From Sphingomonas flavalba (GTDB taxonomy: Bacteria; Pseudomonadota; Alphaproteobacteria; Sphingomonadales; Sphingomonadaceae), in NCBI RefSeq assembly GCF_004796535.1, contig NZ_SPHY01000001.1, positions 310,001 through 374,000 on the forward strand: a DNA stretch of 64,000 nt, read 5' to 3'. Positions 42,855 to 51,373 of the stretch are shown piece after piece. Each line of letters opens with the position of its first letter. Positions within the stretch are counted from its first letter, which is position 1. Made by a program: the position numbers and the translations under genes. The notes under the pieces are model-generated. The model was not told where the DNA came from, made no database searches, and was given only the letters and a program-made list of their open reading frames with translations.

Positions 42855-43689
42855 GCCCGCCATCGCCCTACGCCTTTGCCTTGCCCTGCTGCTGTGCGGC
42901 GCGGCGGCACCGGCGACGGCGGCAGCGCCGGCGCGGATCGTGTCGCTCAACCTGTGCGCCGACCAGCTGATCCTGGCGCTGGCCGACCGCGCCCAGATTG
43001 CCGCACTGACCCGTTTCGTCAAAGACCCTTCGTTGTCGGCCGCCGCCGCCGAGGCGCGCGACGTGCCTGTCGCCGACAGCAGCGCGGAGGCGGTGCTGGC
43101 GCTTCGCCCCGACCTGATCGTCGCCAACCCGGGCTTCGCGATGGGCCGGATCGCGGCGCTGACCGGCGGGCGCTACCGCGTCGTCGAGCTGCCGGCGGCG
43201 GAAAGCCATGCCGAGATCGTCGCCAACATCCGCACCGTCGCGGCGGCGGTCGGCCACCCGGCGCGCGGCGAGGCGATGATCCGCCGGATGGACGCCGAAC
43301 TGGCGGCGATCCCGGTGCTGAAGGGCGCGCGCGTCGCCGCCTATTACCAGCGGCGCGGCTTCCTGAGCGGCACCGGCACACTGATGGACGAGCTGATGCG
43401 GCGGGCGGGGCTGCGCAACCTGGCCGGAGTGCTGGGCAAGGGCCCGCTGTCGCGGCTGAGCATCGAGGAACTGGTCGCCAGCCGGCCGGACTATCTGATC
43501 GTCGACAGCGACAGCGACCGGGTCGTCGACCACGGCACAGAGATGCTGCACCACCCGGCGCTGGCCGCGATCCCGCGCCTTCGCCTGCCGCAGGCATGGA
43601 CGGTGTGCGGTGGGCCGGCCTATGTCCAGGCGGCGCGCAGCCTGGCCGCCCAGATGCGGCCGGCGCATCCGGGCGGCGCACGGCATTAG
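42853..43689 (+). CDS. btuF: Vitamin B12-binding periplasmic protein
   Basis: A 278-aa cluster-A2 substrate-binding protein. The signal peptide is ALRLCLALLLCGAAAPATAAA, followed by ARIVSLNLCADQLILALADR and two lobes joined by a helix (LRPDLIVANPGFAMGRIAAL, MDELMRRAGLRNLAG, ASRPDYLIVDSDSD). It delivers cobalamin from BtuB to BtuCD. It is the only plus-strand gene between btuB and btuC, both on the minus strand; its stop overlaps the btuB stop region by 4 bp and its start overlaps the btuC start. It would be antisense to any transcript running from btuB into btuCD. Confidence 0.87.
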   Translation: MPAIALRLCLALLLCGAAAPATAAAPARIVSLNLCADQLILALADRAQIAALTRFVKDPSLSAAAAEARDVPVADSSAEAVLALRPDLIVANPGFAMGRIAALTGGRYRVVELPAAESHAEIVANIRTVAAAVGHPARGEAMIRRMDAELAAIPVLKGARVAAYYQRRGFLSGTGTLMDELMRRAGLRNLAGVLGKGPLSRLSIEELVASRPDYLIVDSDSDRVVDHGTEMLHHPALAAIPRLRLPQAWTVCGGPAYVQAARSLAAQMRPAHPGGARH

Positions 43690-45710
43690 AGGCGGACCTT
43701 GACGCCGCCGTAGACGGCGCGGCCCGGTGTCGCGAAGCTGAACACTTCCTCATAGCGGCGGTCGAGCAGGTTCTCCGCCCGGCCGAACAGCGCGATCGCC
43801 GGGGTCAGCCGGTATTCCGCGTTGAAGTTGACCAGCGTGAATGACCGCAGCCGGACCAGTTCGGGCACATAGGACGGGTCGACGAAGGCCAGGTCGTTCT
43901 GCGCCCCGTTGTAGCGCACGGTCAGCGTCGCGCTGAGCGGACCGTCCGCCGGCGCCCAGCTGAGGTTGGCGCTGGCGATGTGCTTCGCCCGCCGCACGGC
44001 CTGCCCGGTGAAGCGGGTCGGCACGAAGGCGACGACCGGCAGCACGTCCTGATCCTGCTTGGCGTCGAGCCAGGTGTAGCTGGCATCGACGCGCCAGCCG
44101 TCGCCGAGCCGCGCCTGGGCATAGGCTTCCACGCCTTTCTGGCGGGTGGCGGTGGCGCGGTTGCCCGGCGTCGCGACATACTGGCCGCCGACCTGGACAT
44201 AGATGGTGTAGATCTCGTCGCTGAAGCGGTTGGAGAAATAGGTGGCGCCGAGCGTCACCGCCCGGTCGGCGAAGCTCTGCTCGACGCCGGCCTCCCAGCC
44301 TTCCGATCGTTCCGGGCGCAGCGCCGGGTTGCCGGTGTAGCGGCCGTCGGAAAAGCCGAACAGCTCGAAGAAGCCCGGCGCCTTGATGCCGGAGCCGGCC
44401 GCCGCGTGGATGCGAGTGCCTTCACCGAAGCGGTAGCTGCCCTGCACCCGGTAGGTGGTGCTGTCGCTGAACAGATCGTTGTCGTCGATGCGCAGCGATC
44501 CACCGAGCGCCAGCCGGTCGAACAACGTAACGTCATACTGGGCGACGAAGCCGAGCGTGTCGCTGTGCCGCTTGCCGGTGAAATTGCCGGCGATGGCGGG
44601 GGGCGAAGTGTTCTGGAATTCCTCGCGCTCCGCATCGACGGCGAAGGTGAAGCGGTTCTGTACGTCGGCATTGCCGAAGCGGACGGTGCTTTCATAGGAA
44701 CCGCGATAGCGCCGCCCCTTGTCGCCATAAGCATAGCCGACGGTCTGGCCGGCGCGCGGCAGGAAGGAGAAGGGCACGTCGTAGCCCTTGCGCGTGGTGT
44801 CGGCGATCTGGAACGACAGCGCGCTGGTCCAGTGGCCGTCGAACGCCGTCGCCTCCGCCCGGACCAGGCCGTAGAACGCCTCGTTGCGGTAATGGGCGCC
44901 CGGGCTGTCGATGGTGTAGCCGAAGCTCGGGCTGGTGGCATCGCCGTCGCTGGCGTTCAGTTCGGCGTCGGTATAGCTGTAGCGGGCGACGCCGGTGACC
45001 TTGAAGTCCGGCGACGGCGCCCAGACCAGCTTGGCCGACGCGCCGGCGTTGTCCGACCCGACATCGCGGCTGCCGCCACGCGCGGTCGCCGTGCCGCCGG
45101 TGTGGAAATAGGAGCCGGTCAGCGCATAATCGAGCGTGCCGGCAACGCCGCCGACGCGGGCGCCGGCGGACAGCGTTTCGAACGATCCGCCTTCCGCGCG
45201 CAGGCTGACGCCGGGCGCCTCGCGCCCCGACAGGGTGATGTAGTTGACGACGCCGGCGATCGCGTCGGAGCCGTAGAGCGCGCTCTGCTGGCCGCGCAGC
45301 ACCTCGATCCGCGCGGCTTCGTCGGCGATCAGCGTGCCGAAATCGAACTCGCCGTTGAACGGGTCGCTGGCCTTGATGCCGTCGACCAGCACCAGCACAT
45401 GGTTGGCCTCTGCCCCGCGGATGCGCAGCGCGGTCAGGCCGCCGACGCCGCCGACGCGGCTGACCGCGACGCCGGGCACGTCGCGCAGCACGTCGGAGAC
45501 GATGCGGGTCTGGCGCTGTTCGAGCGCGGCCGCGTCGAGCAGGGTGACCGACGCGCCGAGCAGGTCGGCGGGGATCGCATCGCCCGAGCGCGAGGCGGTG
45601 ACGACGATCGCCGCGCCGTCGTCCGGCTGGGCCGGCGCGGCCTGGGCATGGGCGGCGCCGGCGCACAGCACGGCGGCGATCGCGGCGCGTGACGGGAGGA
45701 AACTGAACAT
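43686..45710 (-). CDS. btuB: TonB-dependent vitamin B12 receptor
   Basis: A 674-aa outer-membrane receptor. It has a signal peptide (AAIAAVLCAGAAHAQAAP), TonB box-like AIVVTASRSGDAIP, plug motifs LRDVPGVAVSRVGGVGGLTA, ALRIRGAEANHVLVLVDGIK and EVLRGQQSALYGSDAIAGVV, and a barrel ending VYGGVKVRL. The plug closely resembles E. coli BtuB (LVLIDGV-type and RGPRSALYGSDAIGG-type segments). A cobalamin riboswitch lies 183 bp upstream in the leader, which makes the assignment firm. The start ATG at 45710 lacks a strong Shine-Dalgarno site, as is usual for riboswitch-controlled initiation. Confidence 0.94.
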   Translation of the reverse strand: MFSFLPSRAAIAAVLCAGAAHAQAAPAQPDDGAAIVVTASRSGDAIPADLLGASVTLLDAAALEQRQTRIVSDVLRDVPGVAVSRVGGVGGLTALRIRGAEANHVLVLVDGIKASDPFNGEFDFGTLIADEAARIEVLRGQQSALYGSDAIAGVVNYITLSGREAPGVSLRAEGGSFETLSAGARVGGVAGTLDYALTGSYFHTGGTATARGGSRDVGSDNAGASAKLVWAPSPDFKVTGVARYSYTDAELNASDGDATSPSFGYTIDSPGAHYRNEAFYGLVRAEATAFDGHWTSALSFQIADTTRKGYDVPFSFLPRAGQTVGYAYGDKGRRYRGSYESTVRFGNADVQNRFTFAVDAEREEFQNTSPPAIAGNFTGKRHSDTLGFVAQYDVTLFDRLALGGSLRIDDNDLFSDSTTYRVQGSYRFGEGTRIHAAAGSGIKAPGFFELFGFSDGRYTGNPALRPERSEGWEAGVEQSFADRAVTLGATYFSNRFSDEIYTIYVQVGGQYVATPGNRATATRQKGVEAYAQARLGDGWRVDASYTWLDAKQDQDVLPVVAFVPTRFTGQAVRRAKHIASANLSWAPADGPLSATLTVRYNGAQNDLAFVDPSYVPELVRLRSFTLVNFNAEYRLTPAIALFGRAENLLDRRYEEVFSFATPGRAVYGGVKVRL

Positions 45711-45892
45711 GATCGAAAACCCCAAGCGTCCGAACGACGGGCCGGGGCGTCCGCGCGAGCGGCCGGCGCGCGCTGCCGGGCGGACGCGATAGCGCCCGAC
45801 ACGCGTGCCGGTGCGGCCCCTGCCGCACGATGCGTCGCTCAGACGGAGGACCGTGCCGTGGCCAATCCCTGGGCCAGGGCAAGAGCGACCAT

Positions 45893-46100
45893 GCGCCGGC
45901 AGGTCTCCTGGCTCGCGGGTCAGGGCGCGATGCACGCCTTCCCAGGCCCCGCCCGTTCGGCTTCGGCCCAGTGGCGGCCCCTTCCATCAGAGGGGCCCAG
46001 TGCATCGCGCTCGCCGCTTACAGTTGCAGGGACAGCCGCGGATTTGGGTGTCGCCACCCGCACCGCATTCCCGTTTTCAGCCCCTTGCGGGGCACCGGCG
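45893..46100 (-). ncRNA. Cobalamin (adenosylcobalamin-type) riboswitch upstream of btuB
   Basis: On the minus strand the leader has all the expected parts: GGTGCCCCGCAAGGGG (46096-46081) at the 5' end, then AAAACGGGAATGCGGTG, the conserved core GGCTGTCCCTGCAACTGTAA, the GCCACTG element (45974-45968) with flanking GGGAAGGCG, and the B12 box GAGCCAGGAGACCTGCC (45914-45898). It represses btuB expression when cobalamin is plentiful. A TTGACA hexamer at 46181-46176 may be the -35 of its promoter. Confidence 0.95.
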
Positions 46101-46201
46101 CGATCTTTCGGCAACCGGAGTGACCCGCTTGCCGCCCGCGGCCCTAGACCAATCGCCGGGCAATGCCAATCATGTTGTCAACCGCCCGGCGCGGCGCCGG
46201 C

Positions 46202-47266
46202 TCAGCCGCCGCGCCGCAGCGTTTCGGACGGGGTCTCGCCGTAGCGGCTGCGGTAGCATTGGGCGAATTTGCTGGGGTGGGAGAAGCCGCAGCCGAGCGC
46301 GATGTCGGTCACCGTCCGCCGGGTGCGGGCACCGGCGATCAGCGCCAGCCGGGCCTGTTCCAGCCGTTCCCGTTTCAGATAGCCGGTCGGCGAGGTCGAC
46401 CGGAAGCGCCGGAAACCGGCCTGCAACGCCCGCTCGCCGACGCCGGCGGCGCGGACGATGTCGGCAAGCGCGATCGGTTCGGCGGCATGGGCGCGGATAA
46501 AGCGTTCGGCGCGCAGCACGAAGTAGGGGACCGGCCCTTCCCCCAGCCCCGGCAACGCATCGGAGAAATTATGGGGAAAGGCGGACAGCAGCAGCGCCGC
46601 GATGGTCTGCTGGGTGCTTTTCTGCACCGCTTTCAGGCAATAGCCGGAATGGTCGCCGGTTGCCGCGAGATCGCCCCAGATCGCCACCACCGTCCGCGCC
46701 AGGCTGGCCAGCCCGCCATGGAGCGGCCGTGCCGCCGTCAGGAATTCCAGCCGGCGCGGCAGGCGGCGGCCGAGATCGGCGGCCAGCGCCTCCTCCAGGA
46801 CCGAACGGCCGATCTTGACCGTCATCTGGCTGTAGGCGTCATCCATGTCGAGCCGGATCGGCTGGGTGGTGTTGAGCACGCACAGCGTGCCCGGCAGGCT
46901 GTTCGTCGAGGCGTTGCCCTGCCAGGTCTGGCAGCGGCCGCTGAGCGTGAATTTCATCACGAAGAAGTCGTCGAGCGGCGGCGCCTCTATCGTCACCTCG
47001 CGATTATAGCGGAACTTGGTCAGGATCAGGTCGCCGCCCAGCGCCACTTCGTCCAGCTCGAACAGGCGCGGTTCGCCCGGGCGGCCGCGCGGGTTGATCG
47101 CGTGCGGGCGGAAACGGCCGCACATCGTGTCGCGGACGACGTCGAGATCGGTGGTGGCGAAACGGTGGAACACGCTGGCTGCCATGCCGTCGGCGATATT
47201 CGGCCCGCGCCATTCCGGTATCACAAGGGGTGCGATCCCCGCGACAGCGTTCCGGACCGAAGCCAT
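46202..47266 (-). CDS. AraC-family transcriptional regulator
   Basis: A 354-aa regulator. The N-terminal half resembles the AraC-binding-like domain (VFHRFATTDLDVVRDTMCG, FFVMKFTLSGRCQTWQG). The C-terminal half is a double helix-turn-helix with IALADIVRAAGVGERALQAG, FRRFRSTSPTGYLKRERLEQ and VTDIALGCGFSHPSKFAQCY. It diverges from a TonB receptor gene 253 bp away and probably activates the receptor, oxidoreductase and RidA genes in response to an unknown compound. The start at 47266 is the first ATG of an unusually long N-terminus and may be shorter. Confidence 0.9.
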   Translation of the reverse strand: MASVRNAVAGIAPLVIPEWRGPNIADGMAASVFHRFATTDLDVVRDTMCGRFRPHAINPRGRPGEPRLFELDEVALGGDLILTKFRYNREVTIEAPPLDDFFVMKFTLSGRCQTWQGNASTNSLPGTLCVLNTTQPIRLDMDDAYSQMTVKIGRSVLEEALAADLGRRLPRRLEFLTAARPLHGGLASLARTVVAIWGDLAATGDHSGYCLKAVQKSTQQTIAALLLSAFPHNFSDALPGLGEGPVPYFVLRAERFIRAHAAEPIALADIVRAAGVGERALQAGFRRFRSTSPTGYLKRERLEQARLALIAGARTRRTVTDIALGCGFSHPSKFAQCYRSRYGETPSETLRRGG

Positions 47267-47519
47267 GCTGCGTATCTCCGTAGCTGCCGCCTTTTTGCTG
47301 CCGGGGCATGAATTTTGTCAATCCGGACCACCCCCGCCGCCGCGGGCCGGCACGATTTCGACGGAATCGGGCTAGGATTCGGCCGAAACGATATAGGGCG
47401 GCGCCCGCCCCCTTCCCTATCCTTGCTTTCCGCTATCGGCAGGGCAGGCCCGGTCGCCCGGCGGACGGCGCAAAGAAAACACCATAACGACAAGAACTGG
47501 CAGAGGGTGGGAACGGTCC

Positions 47520-49904
47520 ATGCGACACACATCAGGATCATTGTTTTCCGCGACGATCATCCTGGCGAGCGTCATGGGGGGGACCACCCCTGCCCTTGCC
47601 GGGGCAGAGCCGCAGGCGGAAGCAAGCCAGGCGCCGGCGGCCACCACCGCCTATGCGGTGGAGGACATCATCGTCACGGCGCGCAAGCGGGCGGAGAACC
47701 TGCAGGACACGCCGATCGCGATCACCGCCTTCTCCGCCGCCGGGATCGAGGCGCGCGGCCTGACCAACATCGCCGAGATCAACAGTTTCGCGCCCAACCT
47801 GACCTTCCGCAACACCGCCGCCTTCGCCGCGACCAGTTCGGCATCGTCGATCTACATCCGCGGCATCGGCCAGCAGGACTGGGCGCTGGCGACCGACCCC
47901 GGCGTCGGCGTCTATGTCGACGGCGTCTATGTCGCCCGCTCGATCGGCGGGGTGCTCGACATGCTGGACGTCGAGCGGATCGAGGTGCTGAAAGGCCCGC
48001 AGGGCACGCTGTTCGGCCGCAACACGATCGGCGGCGCGATCAGCATCACCACCCGCAAGCCCAGCTTCGACGGCGTGTCGGGCAGCGGCGAGATCACCAT
48101 CGGCCGCTACAGCCGCGCCGATTTCCGCCTGAGCCTGAACCTGCCACTGTCCGACACGCTGGCGGTGAATTTCGCCGGGTCGCGCAGGAGCCGCGACGGC
48201 TACGTCAAGAACCTGCTGCCCGGCGGGCCCGACCTGGGCGACGAGGGCAGTTGGGCCGGGCGCGCCAGCCTGTTGTGGAAGGCGTCACCGGACCTGGACG
48301 TCTACCTGGCCGTCGACGGATCGCGCGACCGCACCAACCCGGCGGCGAACGTGCTGATCGACGCCAACGAGAACGCGATCTTCCCGCTGATCGCCAACGG
48401 GCTGGAACTGGACCCGGCCAACCCGGTCAACCGCTACGGCAAGAACCCGAGCGCCAACTGCCTGAACCAGGGCAGCCCGGCCCGGCTGTCCGATCCGACC
48501 TGCTTCAACGCGCAGTGGATCGCCGGGCCGTACCGCACCTACAGCCAGCATCTGAGCACCAACCCGCTGGTCAACGCGCTGATCCCCGGCCATCCGCTGT
48601 CGCCGGACACCGGGACCAGCGCGTTCGGCGCCTCGCTCGACCTGAACTGGCAGGTCGGCGACAGCGTCTCGATCCGGTCGATCAGCGCCTATCGCAAGAT
48701 CTCCGGCTTCTGGAGCCGGGATTCGGACCATTCGCCGCTGACCGTCCTGCAGACCACCGACTATTACAAGCAGGACCAGTTCAGCCAGGAGATCCAGGTG
48801 CAGGGCAAGACGGCGGACAGCCGCCTCGCCTGGCTGGTCGGCGGCTATTATTTCGAGGAGCGGGGCACCCACATCGACATCATCGAGCTGGCCGGCGCGG
48901 TGTTCAATTCGGGCGGGCTGGTGAAAAGCCACAACAAGGCGCTGTTCGGCCAGTTCACCTACGACATCACCGACCAGTTGAGCGTGACGCTGGGCGGCCG
49001 CTACACGGACGAGACCAAGAAGTTCAATCCGAAGTCGGCGGTAGCGCAGGACAACGGCCTGGGCATCCCCGCCGGCGTGCCGGTGCTGCCCGACCGGTGG
49101 GAAGCGATCCGCGCCAGGGAGACGACGCCCTACGTCAACCTGGCCTATAAATGGACGCCGGACGTGATGACCTATGCGTCCTACAGCAAGGGCTTCAAGT
49201 CCGGCACCTTCACCCAGCGCGTGTTCCCCCCGCGCCCGGACATTCCGAGCGCGCGGCCGGAGAAGGTCGACGCCTATGAGGTCGGCTTCAAATCGAGCTG
49301 GGCCGACAACCATGTTCGCCTGAACGGCGCACTGTTCTGGACCGACTACAAGGACATGCAGGTCAACGTGTCGGAAGCGACGCCCGGCACCACCGAGATC
49401 GGCACGATCACCCGCAACGCCGCCAAGGCCCGCATCCGTGGCGGCGAGTTGGAGCTGCACGCGGTGCCGGCCGACAATCTGGTGCTGGAAGGCGGCCTTG
49501 GCTATCTCGACGCGCGCTATCGCAGCCTGGAGCCGGGCGCGCAGTTGACCCTGAACGACCGGCTGGTCAACACGCCGAAATGGTCGCTGAACGCGGCGAT
49601 CGCCTACAGCATCGCGGTGTCGGACGGGTGGATGGTCACGCCGCGCGTCGACTATGCCTATACCTCGACGATCGCCAACGACGCCGCCAACACGCCGCTG
49701 CTGGTCCAGAAGCCGGTCAGCCTGCTGAACGCCGCGCTGCGCCTGACCGATGCCGACGCCCTGTGGGCGGTGACCGCGATGGTCAAGAACATCACCAACC
49801 GGTCCTATCTGGTGGCGGGGGTGAACGACCAGAATGCCGGGGTGATCGAGGGCGTCTTCTCCCACCCGCGCGAATGGTCGCTGTCCGTCCGCCGGACATT
49901 CTGA
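47520..49904 (+). CDS. TonB-dependent receptor
   Basis: A 794-aa receptor of the common sphingomonad type. It has a signal peptide, TonB box and N-terminal motif VEDIIVTARKRAENLQDTPI, plug SSIYIRGIGQQDWALATDPG, VGVYVDGVYVARS, DVERIEVLKGPQGTLFGRNT, a barrel with ASYSKGFKSG, and a C-terminal VRRTF ending in Phe. It likely imports an organic molecule that serves as inducer or substrate for the following oxidoreductase. The 47267-47519 region between it and the AraC gene shows no clear promoter motif or operator. Confidence 0.92.
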   Translation: MRHTSGSLFSATIILASVMGGTTPALAGAEPQAEASQAPAATTAYAVEDIIVTARKRAENLQDTPIAITAFSAAGIEARGLTNIAEINSFAPNLTFRNTAAFAATSSASSIYIRGIGQQDWALATDPGVGVYVDGVYVARSIGGVLDMLDVERIEVLKGPQGTLFGRNTIGGAISITTRKPSFDGVSGSGEITIGRYSRADFRLSLNLPLSDTLAVNFAGSRRSRDGYVKNLLPGGPDLGDEGSWAGRASLLWKASPDLDVYLAVDGSRDRTNPAANVLIDANENAIFPLIANGLELDPANPVNRYGKNPSANCLNQGSPARLSDPTCFNAQWIAGPYRTYSQHLSTNPLVNALIPGHPLSPDTGTSAFGASLDLNWQVGDSVSIRSISAYRKISGFWSRDSDHSPLTVLQTTDYYKQDQFSQEIQVQGKTADSRLAWLVGGYYFEERGTHIDIIELAGAVFNSGGLVKSHNKALFGQFTYDITDQLSVTLGGRYTDETKKFNPKSAVAQDNGLGIPAGVPVLPDRWEAIRARETTPYVNLAYKWTPDVMTYASYSKGFKSGTFTQRVFPPRPDIPSARPEKVDAYEVGFKSSWADNHVRLNGALFWTDYKDMQVNVSEATPGTTEIGTITRNAAKARIRGGELELHAVPADNLVLEGGLGYLDARYRSLEPGAQLTLNDRLVNTPKWSLNAAIAYSIAVSDGWMVTPRVDYAYTSTIANDAANTPLLVQKPVSLLNAALRLTDADALWAVTAMVKNITNRSYLVAGVNDQNAGVIEGVFSHPREWSLSVRRTF

Positions 49905-49942
49905 GCCCCCTTCCCAAGCAGAACAGCAGGATCGTGCCGCCC

Positions 49943-50923
49943 ATGAAGACCAACGCCATACGTTTCCACACCGTCGGCGATCCGGACGTGCTGCGGTGGG
50001 AGGAGATAGAGGTTCCGACGCCCGGCCCGGGCGAGGTGCTGCTGCGCAACGTGGTGATCGGCGTCAACATGAAGGAGATCGGCGAGCGGCAGGGCGCCTA
50101 TCCCTGTCCACCGCTGCCGACCGTCCCCGGCATCGAGGCGGCGGCGGTGGTCGTCGAGACCGGCGCGGGGGTCAGCGAATTCAAGCCCGGCGATCGCGTC
50201 TGTTACGCGACGGTGCCAACCGGCAGCTATTGCGAACAGCGCGTGCTGCCCGCCGAGCGGCTGATCGCGCTGCCCGACGACATTTCCGACGAACTAGCCG
50301 CCGCGACGATCCATAAGGGAATGACCGCGCGCTACCTGGTCCGGAAGACCTTCGTTGTCGGCGCCGGGCACACGGTGCTGGTCCACGCCGCCGCCGGCGG
50401 CACCGGATCGCTGGTCTGCCAATGGGCAAAGCATCTGGGCGCCACCGTCATCGGCACGGTCGGCAGCGCGCGCAAGGCCGATTACGCCCGCGCCCATGGC
50501 TGCGACCACGTGATCAACTACAGCGAGGAGGATTTCGTCGCCTGCGTGCACGAGATCACCGGCGGCGCCGGGCTGCCCGTGGTCTACGATTCGGTCGGGC
50601 ACGCGACCTTCGCGCAATCGCTGGAATGCCTCGATCCGTTCGGGCTGATGGTGCTTTACGGCATCGCTTCCGGCCATCCGCCGCCGCTGGAGCTGATGAA
50701 GTTCGACATCTGGAAATCCTATTTCTACACGCGGCCGTCCTTCTTCGCCCACACCAAGCGGCGCGAGGACCTGCTGGCCAGCGCCGAGGATCTGTTCGCG
50801 GTGCTGCGCAGCGGCGCGGTCAGGGTCGAGATCGGCGGACGCTTCGCGCTGCGCGATGCCGCGTCAGCACATCGCAAGGTCGAAAGCCGGGGCACGATCG
50901 GTCCGGTTCTGCTATTCTCCTGA
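49943..50923 (+). CDS. Quinone oxidoreductase-like MDR family enzyme
   Basis: A 326-aa medium-chain dehydrogenase/reductase of the zinc-free NADPH:quinone oxidoreductase group (QorA-like). Its motifs are VPTPGPGEVLLRNVVIGVNM, GIEAAAVVVETGAGVSEFKPGD, the nucleotide-binding VLVHAAAGGTGSLVCQWAKH, ATVIGTVGSARKADYARAHG and YDSVGHATFAQSLECL. The structural zinc cysteines are absent. The ATG at 49943 lies 38 bp after the receptor stop; the longer frame upstream is a shadow of the receptor gene. It probably reduces a quinone or enone derived from the compound taken up by the receptor. Confidence 0.9.
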   Translation: MKTNAIRFHTVGDPDVLRWEEIEVPTPGPGEVLLRNVVIGVNMKEIGERQGAYPCPPLPTVPGIEAAAVVVETGAGVSEFKPGDRVCYATVPTGSYCEQRVLPAERLIALPDDISDELAAATIHKGMTARYLVRKTFVVGAGHTVLVHAAAGGTGSLVCQWAKHLGATVIGTVGSARKADYARAHGCDHVINYSEEDFVACVHEITGGAGLPVVYDSVGHATFAQSLECLDPFGLMVLYGIASGHPPPLELMKFDIWKSYFYTRPSFFAHTKRREDLLASAEDLFAVLRSGAVRVEIGGRFALRDAASAHRKVESRGTIGPVLLFS

Positions 50924-50938
50924 TCCCCTCGACCACAC

Positions 50939-51361
50939 ATGGAGCGCCACGCCATGGCCCATCGCCGTCTTTATCCTCCGACGCTGTTCGACAGCGGCCC
51001 GTTCGGTTTCAGCCAGGTCGTCAAGGCGGGTGCCGGCGAGACGGTCTATTGTTCCGGCCAGACGGCGTGGGACAAGGATGGCGCGCTGATCGGCGCCGGC
51101 GATTTCGCCGCCCAGCTCGACGAAGCGCTGAACAATGTCGGCCGTGCCCTCGCCGCGGCCGGAGCGGCGACGCACGACGTCGTCGGCATCCGCATCTATG
51201 TCGTCGACCACAAGCCGGACTATCTGCCGGTCATCGGCCAGGCGGTGACCGCATTCTTTGGCGCCGATCATCTGCCGGCGAGCACGCTGATCGGCGTCGC
51301 ATGCCTGGCGACGCCGGAATTTCTGGTCGAGATCGAGGCGACGGCGGTGATCCCGGCGTAA
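50939..51361 (+). CDS. RidA (YjgF/YER057c) family protein
   Basis: A 140-aa RidA-superfamily protein, usually a trimer that deaminates reactive enamines/imines or a related catabolic enzyme. It has GFSQVVKAGAGETVYCSGQT, LDEALNNVGRALAAAGA, VVGIRIYVVDHKPDYLPVIG and the active-site region PASTLIGVACLATPEFLVEIE (usually ARxxVxxxxL in canonical RidA; here STLIGV, so the arginine is replaced). The loss of Arg105 suggests a Rid subgroup other than archetypal RidA. It starts 15 bp after the oxidoreductase and is probably co-transcribed; Met6 is an alternative start. Confidence 0.88.
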   Translation: MERHAMAHRRLYPPTLFDSGPFGFSQVVKAGAGETVYCSGQTAWDKDGALIGAGDFAAQLDEALNNVGRALAAAGAATHDVVGIRIYVVDHKPDYLPVIGQAVTAFFGADHLPASTLIGVACLATPEFLVEIEATAVIPA

Positions 51362-51373
51362 CGCCGCGGTGGG

